A DNA stretch of 64,000 nucleotides. It comes from an uncultured Eubacteriales bacterium. GTDB taxonomy: Bacteria; Bacillota; Clostridia; Christensenellales; Aristaeellaceae. The stretch spans positions 14,744-78,743 of the forward strand of contig URJB01000009.1 in NCBI GenBank assembly GCA_900548145.1. Direction: 5' to 3'. This document shows, in pieces, positions 9,058-18,077 of this stretch; position 1 is the first letter of the stretch; every line of letters begins with the position of its first letter. The translations under genes and the position numbers were made by a program. A model generated the notes under the pieces. That model made no database searches. It saw only the letters and a program-made list of their open reading frames with translations, and had not been told where the DNA came from.

Positions 9058-10487
9058 ACGAAAGGACGTATAAGAACTTGGAACATCACGCCACTTATGT
9101 GACCGAAGCGCAGCGGGAAGAGCAGCTGAAAGCCATCCGCGCGTTACGGGAAAGGGAAGACCGGCCGGAAAGCTATTTTATCGTGACCTACGGCTGTCAG
9201 ATGAACGCCCACGACAGCGAAAAGCTGGCGGGACTTTTGGAAGAAATGGGCATGACCGAGGCCGAAGACCGCACCAAGGCCGATCTGGTGCTGTTCAACA
9301 CCTGCTGCGTCCGGGACAACGCCGAGCGCCGGGCGCTGGGCAACGTGACGTGGCTGAAGGAACTGAAGAAGGAAAAGCCCCGGCTTCTGATCGGCGTATG
9401 CGGCTGCATGGTGCAGCAGCCCGGCATGGCGGAGAAGATCCTCAAGCAGTATCGCTTTATCGATCTGGCTTTCGGCACCCACAACCTGCACGAGCTGCCG
9501 GGCATGCTGCTGCGCCTGTGCCAGCAGCGCACCCGGGTGGTCAGCATTTCCCATGAGGAAGACCTGATCGCCGAGGGCCTGCCGGTGAAGCGGCTGAATG
9601 CATGGCACGCCTACATCACCATCATGTACGGCTGCAACAACTTTTGCTCCTACTGCGTGGTGCCCTACGTGCGAGGCCGGGAGCGCTCCCGCCGCATGGA
9701 GGACATTCTCCGGGAAGCGCAGGAGCTCAAGCAGTCCGGCGTACAGGAGATCATGCTGCTGGGCCAGAACGTGAACAGCTACGGCAACGGCTCCGAAAAC
9801 GGGGATACCTTCCCCGGGCTGCTGCGGGAGCTGGACCGGCTGGACATTCCCCGCATCCGCTTCATGACCTCTCATCCCAAGGATCTGAGCGACGAACTGA
9901 TCGAAGTGATGGCCGGGGGAAAGCATATCCTTCATCAGCTGCATCTGCCCGCTCAGAGCGGCAACGACGAGATTCTCCGGCTCATGAACCGCCACTATAC
10001 CCGGGAAGACTATCTGCGCAAGGTGGAAAAGCTCCGGGCAGCTATCCCGGATATCGGCCTGACCACCGACCTGATCGTGTCCTTCCCCGGGGAGACGGAG
10101 GCTCAATTCGAGGACACGCTGTCGCTGGTGCGGGAGGTGGGCTATGATTCTGCGTTTACCTTTATTTACTCTCCCCGGGAAGGCACCCGGGCCGCCAAAA
10201 TGGACGGCCAGATTCCGGCGGAGGAAAGCTCCCGCCGCATCGCCCGGCTGATTCAGGAGGTGGAAGCCTCCACCGCCCGGGTGCATGAGAGTATGGTGGG
10301 CAAAAACGAGGAAATTCTGGTGGAGGGTCTCTCCAAGCGGGACGAGCATCAGATTTCAGGCAAGGGCAGCCGGGGCATCACCGTCACGCTGGACGGCTCG
10401 GCTGCGGACATCGGGAAAATTCTTCCCGTCAGAATTACCTCCGCGGCGGTCAATACCCTCCGGGGAGAAAGAATCGAAAGGGGTTAA
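9051..10487 (+). CDS. miaB: tRNA-2-methylthio-N6-dimethylallyladenosine synthase MiaB
   Basis: A 478-residue methylthiotransferase that adds a methylthio group to i6A37 of tRNAs. The N-terminal MTTase domain has its three cluster cysteines in TYGCQMN, NTCCVRDN and GVCGCM. The radical SAM cluster is Cys195, Cys199 and Cys202 (GCNNFCSYC), followed by RGRERSR. A TRAM domain closes the protein (about 410-478). The frame is open much further upstream, but that part is a shadow of rng. The ATG at 9051 overlaps rng by 7 bases; a TTG at 9078 behind AAAGGA is an alternative start. miaA, which makes its substrate, is encoded 5 kb downstream on the same strand. Confidence 0.96.
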   Translation: MVNERTYKNLEHHATYVTEAQREEQLKAIRALREREDRPESYFIVTYGCQMNAHDSEKLAGLLEEMGMTEAEDRTKADLVLFNTCCVRDNAERRALGNVTWLKELKKEKPRLLIGVCGCMVQQPGMAEKILKQYRFIDLAFGTHNLHELPGMLLRLCQQRTRVVSISHEEDLIAEGLPVKRLNAWHAYITIMYGCNNFCSYCVVPYVRGRERSRRMEDILREAQELKQSGVQEIMLLGQNVNSYGNGSENGDTFPGLLRELDRLDIPRIRFMTSHPKDLSDELIEVMAGGKHILHQLHLPAQSGNDEILRLMNRHYTREDYLRKVEKLRAAIPDIGLTTDLIVSFPGETEAQFEDTLSLVREVGYDSAFTFIYSPREGTRAAKMDGQIPAEESSRRIARLIQEVEASTARVHESMVGKNEEILVEGLSKRDEHQISGKGSRGITVTLDGSAADIGKILPVRITSAAVNTLRGERIERG

Positions 10488-10493
10488 TCACTC

Positions 10494-10910
10494 ATGGAAA
10501 AAGTACTCAATCAGGCGGAAATGCTGGCGGAAGCCATTCTGGAAAGCGAAGAATACATCAACATGCGGCTGACCGAGCAGGCCGTGATGAAGGACGAGGA
10601 AGCCACCCTGCTGGTGGCCAACTATTCCGAGAAGCGCAGCAAGGTGGAAGAACTGCTGGCCAATCCCAATTTGGACCGGGGCGAGCTGGCCAAGGCGGGT
10701 CAGGCGCTGCAGGAAGCCGAGCATATGCTCGACCATAACAAGCTTATCGCCAAGATGCAGGAAACCAACGACGCTTTTACCGATATGATGAAGAAGGTCA
10801 ACAAGATCATCAAGAAGGTCGTCACCGGCGAGGACGAAGAGGAAGAAGAGCACGGCTGCACCGGCTCCTGCTCCAGCTGCGGCGGCGGTTGCGGACATCA
10901 TCATCATTGA
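10494..10910 (+). CDS. ymcA: YlbF/YmcA-family protein with Cys/His-rich tail
   Basis: A 138-residue helical protein. Residues 1-105 match the YlbF/YmcA (Com_YlbF) family, small alpha-helical proteins that in B. subtilis form a complex with YaaT affecting mRNA maturation, competence, biofilm and sporulation. In B. subtilis ymcA also follows the miaB homologue ymcB, so the position supports YmcA. After an acidic linker the last 19 residues hold five cysteines and five histidines (HGCTGSCSSC then GGGCGHHHH), a probable metal or Fe-S site. The start lies 6 bases after the miaB stop. Confidence 0.82.
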   Translation: MEKVLNQAEMLAEAILESEEYINMRLTEQAVMKDEEATLLVANYSEKRSKVEELLANPNLDRGELAKAGQALQEAEHMLDHNKLIAKMQETNDAFTDMMKKVNKIIKKVVTGEDEEEEEHGCTGSCSSCGGGCGHHHH

Positions 10911-10924
10911 TCCTTCCAAATACT

Positions 10925-10950
10925 GTCAGAGGGGCCTGCGCCCCTCTGAC
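10925..10950 (+). terminator. Perfect hairpin between ymcA and mutS
   Basis: GTCAGAGGGG (10925-10934), a 6-base loop, and the exact complement at 10941-10950. Only a weak T run follows (GGCTTTCC), so it may be a leaky terminator or a processing site. Confidence 0.55.
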
Positions 10951-11018
10951 GGCTTTCCACCGGGATTTTGGAACGTTTGACATTCTGTTTGTTTTGGTAC
11001 GAAAGGACGGGTGAAACC

Positions 11019-13619
11019 GTGGCTGGCAGCGTGACCCCGATGATGCAGCAATATCTGGATATCAAGCAGAAGCATCAGGACTGCATCCTGTTTTTCCGGC
11101 TGGGCGATTTTTACGAGATGTTTTTTGAGGACGCTCAGCTGGTTTCCAAGGAGCTGGAGCTGGTGCTGACGGGCAAAAGCTGCGGCCTGAGCGAACGCGC
11201 GCCCATGTGCGGCATTCCCTACCACGCCGCCAGCGGCTATATCGCCCGGCTGATCGAAAAGGGCTACAAGGTGGCCATCTGCGAGCAGCTGACCGATCCG
11301 GCCCTGAGCAAGGGACTGGTGGAGCGGGACGTGATCCGCATCATCACTCCCGGCACGGTGGTGGATCCCGCCATGCTGGACGAGAAAAACTACAGCTACG
11401 TGCTTTGCGTGGCCTTTTTCGGCAAGGGAGCCTCGCTGGCGTGGGCGGATGTGAGCACCGGCGAGTTTGTGGCGCACGTGCTGCCCGACGCGGAAAAGCA
11501 GCTGATGGACGAAATTCAGCGCATCGGCCCCCGGGAGATCGTTACCAACGATCTGGACAAGCTGCACACGCTGGTGAATCTGGGCATTTCCGCCACCACG
11601 CTGGCGGAGGGCGCGTTCTCCAAGCGGGGCGCGGAAGGGGAGCTGTTCAGCCACTTCGGCGTGGCGACGCTGTCCGCGCTGGGCATGGAGGACAAGGACC
11701 GCCGGGCCATCGCCGCCGGGGCACTGCTGCGCTATCTGGACGAGACGCAGAAAAACGCACTGGAGCACATCACCCATTTGGAACTGTATCAGGGCGACGA
11801 GACCATGTTTCTGGATCGGCACACCCGCCGCAATCTGGAACTGACCGAGAGCCTGCGCAGCGGCGAACGGAAGGGCTCCCTTCTATGGCTGCTGGATCAG
11901 ACCCGCACGGCCATGGGCGCGCGGCTGCTGCGCACGTGGGTGGAAAACCCCATGGTGAGCCGTCACCGCATCCAGACCCGTCTGGACGCAGTGGAAGCAC
12001 TGAAGGACAACTTCATCGTGGCGGAGGAACTGGGAGAAAAGTTGGAGACTGTGGCGGATATGGAGCGCCTGCTGGGCAAGATCAGCTACAACAGCCTGAC
12101 CGCCCGGGACTGTCTGGCCCTGAACCGCTCGCTGAACGCCATTGCCCCGGTGAAGGCACTGCTGGAAAGCGTGGACGTTGCGCCCCTGAACGCGCTGGCC
12201 CACACCATGGCCCCGCTGGACAGCCTGTGCGAGCTGCTGGAAAAAGCCATCAACCCCGACGCGCCCCTGACGCTGCAGGAGGGCGGCTATATTCGTCCCG
12301 GCTTCAACGCCCAGCTGGACGAATACCGGGACGCCTCCACCCACGGCAAACAGTGGGTGCTGGATATGGAAGCCGCCGAGCGGGAAGCGACCGGCATCAA
12401 GAACCTGCGTATTCAGTACAACCGGGTGTTCGGGTACTATATCGAGGTCACCAAGAGCAATCTGGATCAGGTGCCCCTGCGCTATGCCCGCCGCCAGACG
12501 CTGGCCAACGCCGAGCGCTACACCACGCCGGAGCTGCAGGAGATCGAAAAGAAAATTCTGAACGCCGAGCAGCTGGCCGCAGCGCTGGAACTGCAGCTTT
12601 TTACCGAGGTGCGGCAGGAGATCACCCGGGAGATCGGGGCCATCCAGCAGAACGCGCTGGCGCTGAAGACCGCCGACGCGCTGCTTTCGCTGGCGCAGGT
12701 GGCCCGGGATTACGGCTACGTCAAGCCCACCATCAACGAGACCGGCGAAATCCGCATCGTGGAGGGACGGCATCCCATTGTGGAGCGGATGGTGCAGGAT
12801 ACGCCCTTCGTGCCCAACGACGTCGAGCTGGACACCGAGGACAATCGGATGCTCATCATCACCGGCCCCAACATGGCCGGTAAGAGCACCTATATGCGCC
12901 AGACGGCCCTCATTACCCTGATGGCTCACATCGGCAGCTTTGTGCCCGCGAAGGAAGCGAACATCAGCCTGTGCGACCGCATCTTTACCCGCATTGGGGC
13001 CAGCGACGACCTGTCTTCCGGTCAGAGCACCTTCATGGTGGAAATGAGCGAGACGGCGGGCATTCTCCGCAGCGCTACGAACAAATCGCTGGTCATTCTG
13101 GACGAGATCGGCCGGGGCACCAGCACCTTCGACGGTCTGGCCATTGCGTGGGCGGTGGTGGAATACCTGCTGGACAAAAAGAAAATCGGCGCGAAGACCC
13201 TGTTCGCTACCCATTATCATGAGCTGAGCGAGCTGGAAGGCCGCTTTCCCGGCGTGAAAAACTACTGCATCACCGTGATGGAGCACGGCGAGGACGTGAT
13301 TTTCCTGCGCAAAATCATGCCCGGCGGCGCGGACAAGAGCTACGGCGTCCATGTGGCCCGGCTGGCGGGCATCCCCGCGCCGGTGGTGGCCCGGGCCCAC
13401 GAAATTCAGGCACGGCTGGAAGTCAGCGACATCAATCAGGAGACCATTTCCCAGAATATTCTGGAAAAGAAGAAAAAAGAAAACCGGCAGACGGATCTGT
13501 TCCATCTGCCTCAGGACGACCTGATCGATGAGCTGAAAAATCTGGACGTTTTGTCCATTACGCCCATGGACGCGCTCAACACCCTTTTCCGTCTGCGGGA
13601 AAAGGCGCGCCGACTCTGA
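11019..13619 (+). CDS. mutS: DNA mismatch repair protein MutS
   Basis: An 866-residue mismatch sensor. Domain I begins with TPMMQQYLDIKQKHQD, and the mismatch-binding Phe-x-Glu is in DFYEMFFEDA. The ABC-type ATPase domain carries Walker A GPNMAGKST (Lys622) and the signature/Walker B region STFMVEMSE ... LVILDEIGRGTSTFDG. I chose the GTG at 11019 because GAAAGGAC sits 10 bases upstream; a GTG at 11031 is possible. A longer ORF from 10968 lacks a ribosome site. It is followed by mutL after 40 bases. Confidence 0.96.
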   Translation: MAGSVTPMMQQYLDIKQKHQDCILFFRLGDFYEMFFEDAQLVSKELELVLTGKSCGLSERAPMCGIPYHAASGYIARLIEKGYKVAICEQLTDPALSKGLVERDVIRIITPGTVVDPAMLDEKNYSYVLCVAFFGKGASLAWADVSTGEFVAHVLPDAEKQLMDEIQRIGPREIVTNDLDKLHTLVNLGISATTLAEGAFSKRGAEGELFSHFGVATLSALGMEDKDRRAIAAGALLRYLDETQKNALEHITHLELYQGDETMFLDRHTRRNLELTESLRSGERKGSLLWLLDQTRTAMGARLLRTWVENPMVSRHRIQTRLDAVEALKDNFIVAEELGEKLETVADMERLLGKISYNSLTARDCLALNRSLNAIAPVKALLESVDVAPLNALAHTMAPLDSLCELLEKAINPDAPLTLQEGGYIRPGFNAQLDEYRDASTHGKQWVLDMEAAEREATGIKNLRIQYNRVFGYYIEVTKSNLDQVPLRYARRQTLANAERYTTPELQEIEKKILNAEQLAAALELQLFTEVRQEITREIGAIQQNALALKTADALLSLAQVARDYGYVKPTINETGEIRIVEGRHPIVERMVQDTPFVPNDVELDTEDNRMLIITGPNMAGKSTYMRQTALITLMAHIGSFVPAKEANISLCDRIFTRIGASDDLSSGQSTFMVEMSETAGILRSATNKSLVILDEIGRGTSTFDGLAIAWAVVEYLLDKKKIGAKTLFATHYHELSELEGRFPGVKNYCITVMEHGEDVIFLRKIMPGGADKSYGVHVARLAGIPAPVVARAHEIQARLEVSDINQETISQNILEKKKKENRQTDLFHLPQDDLIDELKNLDVLSITPMDALNTLFRLREKARRL

Positions 13620-13659
13620 GACCTCATATTCGTCAGCAAACGAACCGTAAGGAGCGACT

Positions 13660-15801
13660 ATGGCAGAAATTCGGAAGCTATCCTCGGAACTGATCGGAAA
13701 GATCGCCGCGGGCGAGGTGGTGGAACGCCCCGCTTCCGTGGTGAAGGAACTGGTGGAAAACGCCATCGACGCGGGGGCTACCCACATCACGGTGGAGCTG
13801 AGGGGCGGCGGCATCGAATACCTGCGCATTTCGGATAACGGCAAGGGCATTCCCGCCGGGCAGATTCGGCTGGCCTTCGAGCGTCACGCCACCAGCAAGC
13901 TGCAAACGGAAGCGGAGCTGTACTGCATCCACACGCTGGGCTTCCGCGGCGAGGCGCTGGCCTCCGTGGCGGCAGTGGCGAAAGTGACCTGCACCACCAA
14001 GACCGCCGACGCGGAGTTCGGCGTGCGCTGTCAGGTGGAGGGCGGCGAGTTTACCGACATCCGTCAGGCCGCCTCGCCAGTGGGCACCACCTTCGTGGTG
14101 GAGGATTTGTTTTATAACACCCCCGTCCGCCGGAAGTTCCTGAAAAAGCCCGCCATCGAGGCCGGGCTGGTGTCGGACTATATGCTCCGGCTGATCCTGT
14201 CCCACCCCGAGATCGCGTTCCGCTTCGTTAGTCAGGGCAAGACCATCTACCACAGCATGGGCGACGGCAAGCTGGACTCCGCCCTGTTCTGCCTGTATGG
14301 CAAGGACGCTTTCCGGCAGATGATCTCCGTCAGCGGGCACCAGAGCGGCGTGGCCGTCAGCGGATTTATCGGCGTGGGGGAGCTTTCCCGGGGAAACCGC
14401 CAGCAGCAGAGCTTTTTCATCAACGGGCGCTTCTTCCGCAGCGGCGTTTTGAGCCGCGCCTTGGAGAACGGCTGCGAGGGCCGGGTCATGATCGGCAAGT
14501 TCCCCATGTGCGCCCTATTTCTGGAAATGCCCTATCAGAACGTGGACGTGAACGTTCATCCCAATAAGCTGGAGGTTCGCTTTCAGGACGAAAGCGCCGT
14601 GGCGGAGGCCGTCCGGCAGATCGTCTATGACGCGCTGCATCAGGAACAGCTGGGCCAGCGGCTTCGCGCCCCGGCTGCGGAAAAGCCCGCGCCCGTTACG
14701 GAAAGCGGTTTTACCGTGACGGAGCTGCCCGGCGCGCCGGATGCGGTCAAGCCGGTTCCTGCGGCTCCTGCTGTTGCTGCACAGCCTGCCGCGCCTGCGG
14801 CGGATCGGACGCAGGATAACGCAGTGCCGGAACAGAAAGACGAAACATCTGCAGCGAATACAGAGTCCCTTCGCCCCGTGACTGTGCCCGTTCAGACGGG
14901 GGGCGGCGGCGCGTTTCATGCATCCTACGGCGCAGCGCCCCGGACGGTCTTTCAGCCCGCGGCTCCATCCGTGTGGGATCGGCCCCAGAACGCGGCTCCC
15001 AAGCCCGCCATGGGATGGGGACTGGCTGAAAAGCAGTCCGCAGTGTTCGAAATTCGGGTAACGCCCGGTCCGCAACCGGTGTTTGCGAAGAACGAGGAAA
15101 GCGCCGAACCCGCCCCGCCGCTGCCTGAAACGCAGGTTCAGTGGCCAAAAGCGGTTCCTGATGAGAAAATACAGCCCCCGGAGCAGACCCGCCTTGCGGA
15201 GGTGGAAACCAAAGAGGAGGCCGATGCTGTGCCTCGATTGGTGGGCATCGTGTTCGATACCTATTGGATCTTCGAGACCGGCGACCGTCTGTTGTGGCTG
15301 GATCAGCACGCCGCCCACGAGCGCATTCTGTACGACCGTTTCATGAAGCGCTACGACGGCGAGCAGATTTCTCAGCGGCTTTTGTCGCCCCAGCTGGTGC
15401 AGCTTTCGGGCCGGGATATGGCGCTGTTTGAGGAAATCCGGCCCTATCTGGAAAAAGCGGGCTTTCAGGCGGAGGTCTTCGACGAGCGCAGCGTGGCCGT
15501 GCATGCCATTCCGACCCTGTTCGGCGAAAACGGCGACCCGAAGGAGCTGTTTCTGGAAGCGCTGGATCAGTGGCAGCAGGGCCGGGGTGAAAAGACCAGC
15601 GACCGAATGCGCAGTCAGGTGGCCCAAATGGCCTGTAAACACGCCATCAAAGGCGGCGACAAGCTGAATCCGCAGGAAATTCAGGGCTTTTTGAAGGAAA
15701 TGCTGCAAAGCCAGTCCATGCCCACCTGCCCCCACGGGCGGCCCATCGTGGTGGAGACCACCCGCTATGCGCTGGAAAAGCGCTTCAAGCGGATTCAGTA
15801 A
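13660..15801 (+). CDS. mutL: DNA mismatch repair endonuclease MutL
   Basis: A 713-residue partner of MutS. The N-terminal GHKL ATPase has ELVENAIDAGA, DNGKGI and GFRGEALASV. A low-complexity Pro/Ala/Thr linker spans about residues 335-520. The C-terminal endonuclease domain has DQHAAHERILYD, ACKHAIKGGDKL and CPHGRP. The usual motif DQHA-x2-E-x4-E has Asp in place of the last Glu here. The start is ATG at 13660 behind AAGGAG. The stop is 32 bases before miaA, in a mutS-mutL-miaA order common in Firmicutes. Confidence 0.96.
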   Translation: MAEIRKLSSELIGKIAAGEVVERPASVVKELVENAIDAGATHITVELRGGGIEYLRISDNGKGIPAGQIRLAFERHATSKLQTEAELYCIHTLGFRGEALASVAAVAKVTCTTKTADAEFGVRCQVEGGEFTDIRQAASPVGTTFVVEDLFYNTPVRRKFLKKPAIEAGLVSDYMLRLILSHPEIAFRFVSQGKTIYHSMGDGKLDSALFCLYGKDAFRQMISVSGHQSGVAVSGFIGVGELSRGNRQQQSFFINGRFFRSGVLSRALENGCEGRVMIGKFPMCALFLEMPYQNVDVNVHPNKLEVRFQDESAVAEAVRQIVYDALHQEQLGQRLRAPAAEKPAPVTESGFTVTELPGAPDAVKPVPAAPAVAAQPAAPAADRTQDNAVPEQKDETSAANTESLRPVTVPVQTGGGGAFHASYGAAPRTVFQPAAPSVWDRPQNAAPKPAMGWGLAEKQSAVFEIRVTPGPQPVFAKNEESAEPAPPLPETQVQWPKAVPDEKIQPPEQTRLAEVETKEEADAVPRLVGIVFDTYWIFETGDRLLWLDQHAAHERILYDRFMKRYDGEQISQRLLSPQLVQLSGRDMALFEEIRPYLEKAGFQAEVFDERSVAVHAIPTLFGENGDPKELFLEALDQWQQGRGEKTSDRMRSQVAQMACKHAIKGGDKLNPQEIQGFLKEMLQSQSMPTCPHGRPIVVETTRYALEKRFKRIQ

Positions 15802-15833
15802 GCCCAAAGCGCGATCGAAAAGGAGGGCGGTCT

Positions 15834-16757
15834 GTGAAGCCCAAGGTTCTGGCCCTGACGGGCTGTACCGCGTCGGGGAAAAGCGGCCTTGCCATGAAGC
15901 TGGCCTTGGAATATCCGGCGGAGATCGTCTGCATGGACAGTATGCAGATCTACCGGCGTATGGACATCGGCACCGCCAAGCCCACGCGGTCGGAGCAGGA
16001 ACTGGTTCCCCATCACATGCTGGACATTCTGGAGCCGGAGGAAAGCTACGCCGTAGCCCGGTACGTGGAGGACGCGGAGCGGGTCTTCGGGGATATTTGG
16101 CAGCGGGGGAAAATTCCGCTGCTGGTAGGCGGCACGGGCCTTTATCTGAAAAGCCTGCTGCACGGCATGACGCTGGGCCAGCAGGAGAGCGACCCGGCGG
16201 TTCGGGCCCGCTATGAAGCCGTGGCCGCAGAGCCGGACGGCAAGGCCAGGCTTCACGCCCTGCTGGAAAAGGTGGACGAGGAGACCGCCCGGCGGCTTCA
16301 CCCCAACGACCTGCGCCGGGTGGTGCGGGCGCTGGAAATTTACGAGTTGACAGGCACTCCCATGAGCCGCCAGAAACGACAGGAGCCGGAACGTCCCTAC
16401 GACCTTCTGCCCATGGCCCTACGGATGCCCCGGCCCGAGCTGCAGACCCGCATTGCCCAGCGCGTGCAGGAAATGATGCGGCAGGGGCTTCTTCGGGAAG
16501 TGCAGGGGCTTCTGGACAGCGGCGTTCCTGCAGAGAGCCAGTCCATGCAGGCTATCGGCTACAAGGAGCTGGTGCCCGTCTGCCGGGGACAGGTGGCCGA
16601 AGCGGACGCGGTCTGGCAGATCATTTTGAACACCCGCCATTACGCCAAGCGGCAGGAAACGTGGTTCAGGGCCGAGGAGGCCATCCGCTGGGTGGACGCG
16701 GGGCCCTCGGCGCTGGACGGCCTGCGCCGCATGACCGACGATTTTTTGATGAATTGA
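15834..16757 (+). CDS. miaA: tRNA dimethylallyltransferase MiaA
   Basis: A 307-residue enzyme that transfers dimethylallyl to A37 of tRNA, producing the substrate for MiaB. The P-loop is GCTASGKSGLA near residue 10, followed by MDSMQIYRRMDIGTAKP and the tRNA-contacting core GGTGLYLKSLL. The GTG start at 15834 follows AAAAGGAGGGCGG with good spacing. It lies directly behind mutL and ahead of the PLP enzyme. Confidence 0.96.
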   Translation: MKPKVLALTGCTASGKSGLAMKLALEYPAEIVCMDSMQIYRRMDIGTAKPTRSEQELVPHHMLDILEPEESYAVARYVEDAERVFGDIWQRGKIPLLVGGTGLYLKSLLHGMTLGQQESDPAVRARYEAVAAEPDGKARLHALLEKVDEETARRLHPNDLRRVVRALEIYELTGTPMSRQKRQEPERPYDLLPMALRMPRPELQTRIAQRVQEMMRQGLLREVQGLLDSGVPAESQSMQAIGYKELVPVCRGQVAEADAVWQIILNTRHYAKRQETWFRAEEAIRWVDAGPSALDGLRRMTDDFLMN

Positions 16758-16790
16758 GTATTGCGCAAAGCAGAAAAGAGGCATTTTCCC

Positions 16791-18026
16791 ATGGAACCCG
16801 CAGAACTGATTCGGAGGGCGGAGACCCGCTGTCAGGAGGCCTTCCGCCGCATGGAAGAGATCGAATATCATAACACCGAAAAGGTGCTGGACGTGATGCG
16901 CACGCATCAGGTATCGCCCCGCCATTTCGCGCCCACCACCGGCTACGGCTATGACGATGTGGGCCGGGATACGCTGGAAGCGCTCTATGCCGATCTGTTC
17001 CATACGGAAGCGGCCATCGTGCGGCCCCAGATCGTGTCCGGCACCCATACCCTGTCGCTGGCCATGTTCGGCGTGCTCCGTCCGGGGGATGAGCTGCTCT
17101 ACGCTTCTGGCGCGCCCTACGATTCGCTGGAAGAGGTCATCGGCCTTCGGGGCGACGGAGCCTGCTCCCTGAAGGAAATGAACGTCAGCTACGCGCAGGT
17201 GGAAATGAAGGACGGCAAGCTCGATCTGGCTGCCATCCGCACGGCCATGAAGCCCAACACCCGCATGGTGGCGGTGCAGCGCAGCCGGGGCTATTCCACC
17301 CGGCCCAGCCTGATGCCGGAGGACGTGGAGCCGCTGGCTCGGATGCTGCACGAGGAGTTTCCTAACGCCTGCCTGATGGTGGATAACTGCTACGGAGAAT
17401 TCGTCTGCGAAAAGGAACCCAGCGAATACGGTGCGGATCTTTGCGTGGGCAGCCTCATCAAAAACCCCGGCGGCGGGCTGGCTCCCACCGGCGGCTATAT
17501 CGTGGGCCGGGAAGACCTGATCCGCCGAATTTCCTTTCGCCTGACGGCCCCTGGCATCGGCCGGGAGGAGGGCAGCTACGCCGCCAGCTACCGTCCCTAT
17601 TATCAGGGCCTGTTCATGGCCCCTCATACGGCGGTGCAGGCGGTCAAGACCTCTATTCTGGCGGCGGCGGTGTTTGAAGAATTGGGTATGCGCTCGTCTC
17701 CCACGCCGGACGCTCGCCGCACGGATATCATTCAGGCGCTGGAATTCGGCACCCCGGAGCGGATGGTGGCCTTCTGTCAGGCCATTCAGGCCGCGTCGCC
17801 CATCGACAGCATGGCGGAGCCGGAGCCTTGGGATATGCCCGGCTATGCCGATCAGGTCATCATGGCGGCGGGCACCTTCGTGTCCGGCGCATCGATTGAG
17901 CTAAGCGCCGACGGCCCTATGCGCGCGCCCTACGCCGTGTACCTGCAGGGCGGCCTGACCTACGGCCACGGACGCATCGCCCTTTGCCGTGCGCTGGAAG
18001 CCATGCAGAAAAAGGGCACTCTGTAA
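16791..18026 (+). CDS. Methionine gamma-lyase-like PLP enzyme (aluminium resistance family)
   Basis: A 411-residue PLP-dependent enzyme of the Met_gamma_lyase/YnbB family. Typical features are HFAPTTGYGYDDVGRDTLE, a glycine-rich phosphate-binding region, LMVDNCYGEF and the likely Schiff-base lysine in GSLIKNPGGGLAP. B. subtilis YnbB also lies near miaA, so the context fits. Some members are annotated as aluminium-resistance proteins; the true substrate is unknown. I chose ATG 16791 because AGAGG is 9 bases upstream; the TTG at 16761 has no ribosome site. Confidence 0.87.
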   Translation: MEPAELIRRAETRCQEAFRRMEEIEYHNTEKVLDVMRTHQVSPRHFAPTTGYGYDDVGRDTLEALYADLFHTEAAIVRPQIVSGTHTLSLAMFGVLRPGDELLYASGAPYDSLEEVIGLRGDGACSLKEMNVSYAQVEMKDGKLDLAAIRTAMKPNTRMVAVQRSRGYSTRPSLMPEDVEPLARMLHEEFPNACLMVDNCYGEFVCEKEPSEYGADLCVGSLIKNPGGGLAPTGGYIVGREDLIRRISFRLTAPGIGREEGSYAASYRPYYQGLFMAPHTAVQAVKTSILAAAVFEELGMRSSPTPDARRTDIIQALEFGTPERMVAFCQAIQAASPIDSMAEPEPWDMPGYADQVIMAAGTFVSGASIELSADGPMRAPYAVYLQGGLTYGHGRIALCRALEAMQKKGTL

Positions 18027-18033
18027 AAAACAT

Positions 18034-18077
18034 ATCCCCTCCCGGAAGCGCATAGTTTTCCCTGGGAGGGGATTTTT
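18034..18077 (+). terminator. Terminator hairpin whose right arm contains the SpoIVFA ribosome binding site
   Basis: ATCCCCTCCC (18034-18043) pairs exactly with GGGAGGGGAT (18064-18073), followed by TTTTT. The loop is 20 bases. The right arm GGGAGGGG is also the Shine-Dalgarno of the GTG start at 18078. It can thus act as a terminator for the upstream gene and, in any read-through transcript, hide the ribosome site. Confidence 0.75.

Noticed and set aside
11883..13850. A 655-residue minus-strand frame opposite mutS and mutL
   Set aside because: Antisense shadow with low-complexity His/Gln/Gly composition and no ribosome site.
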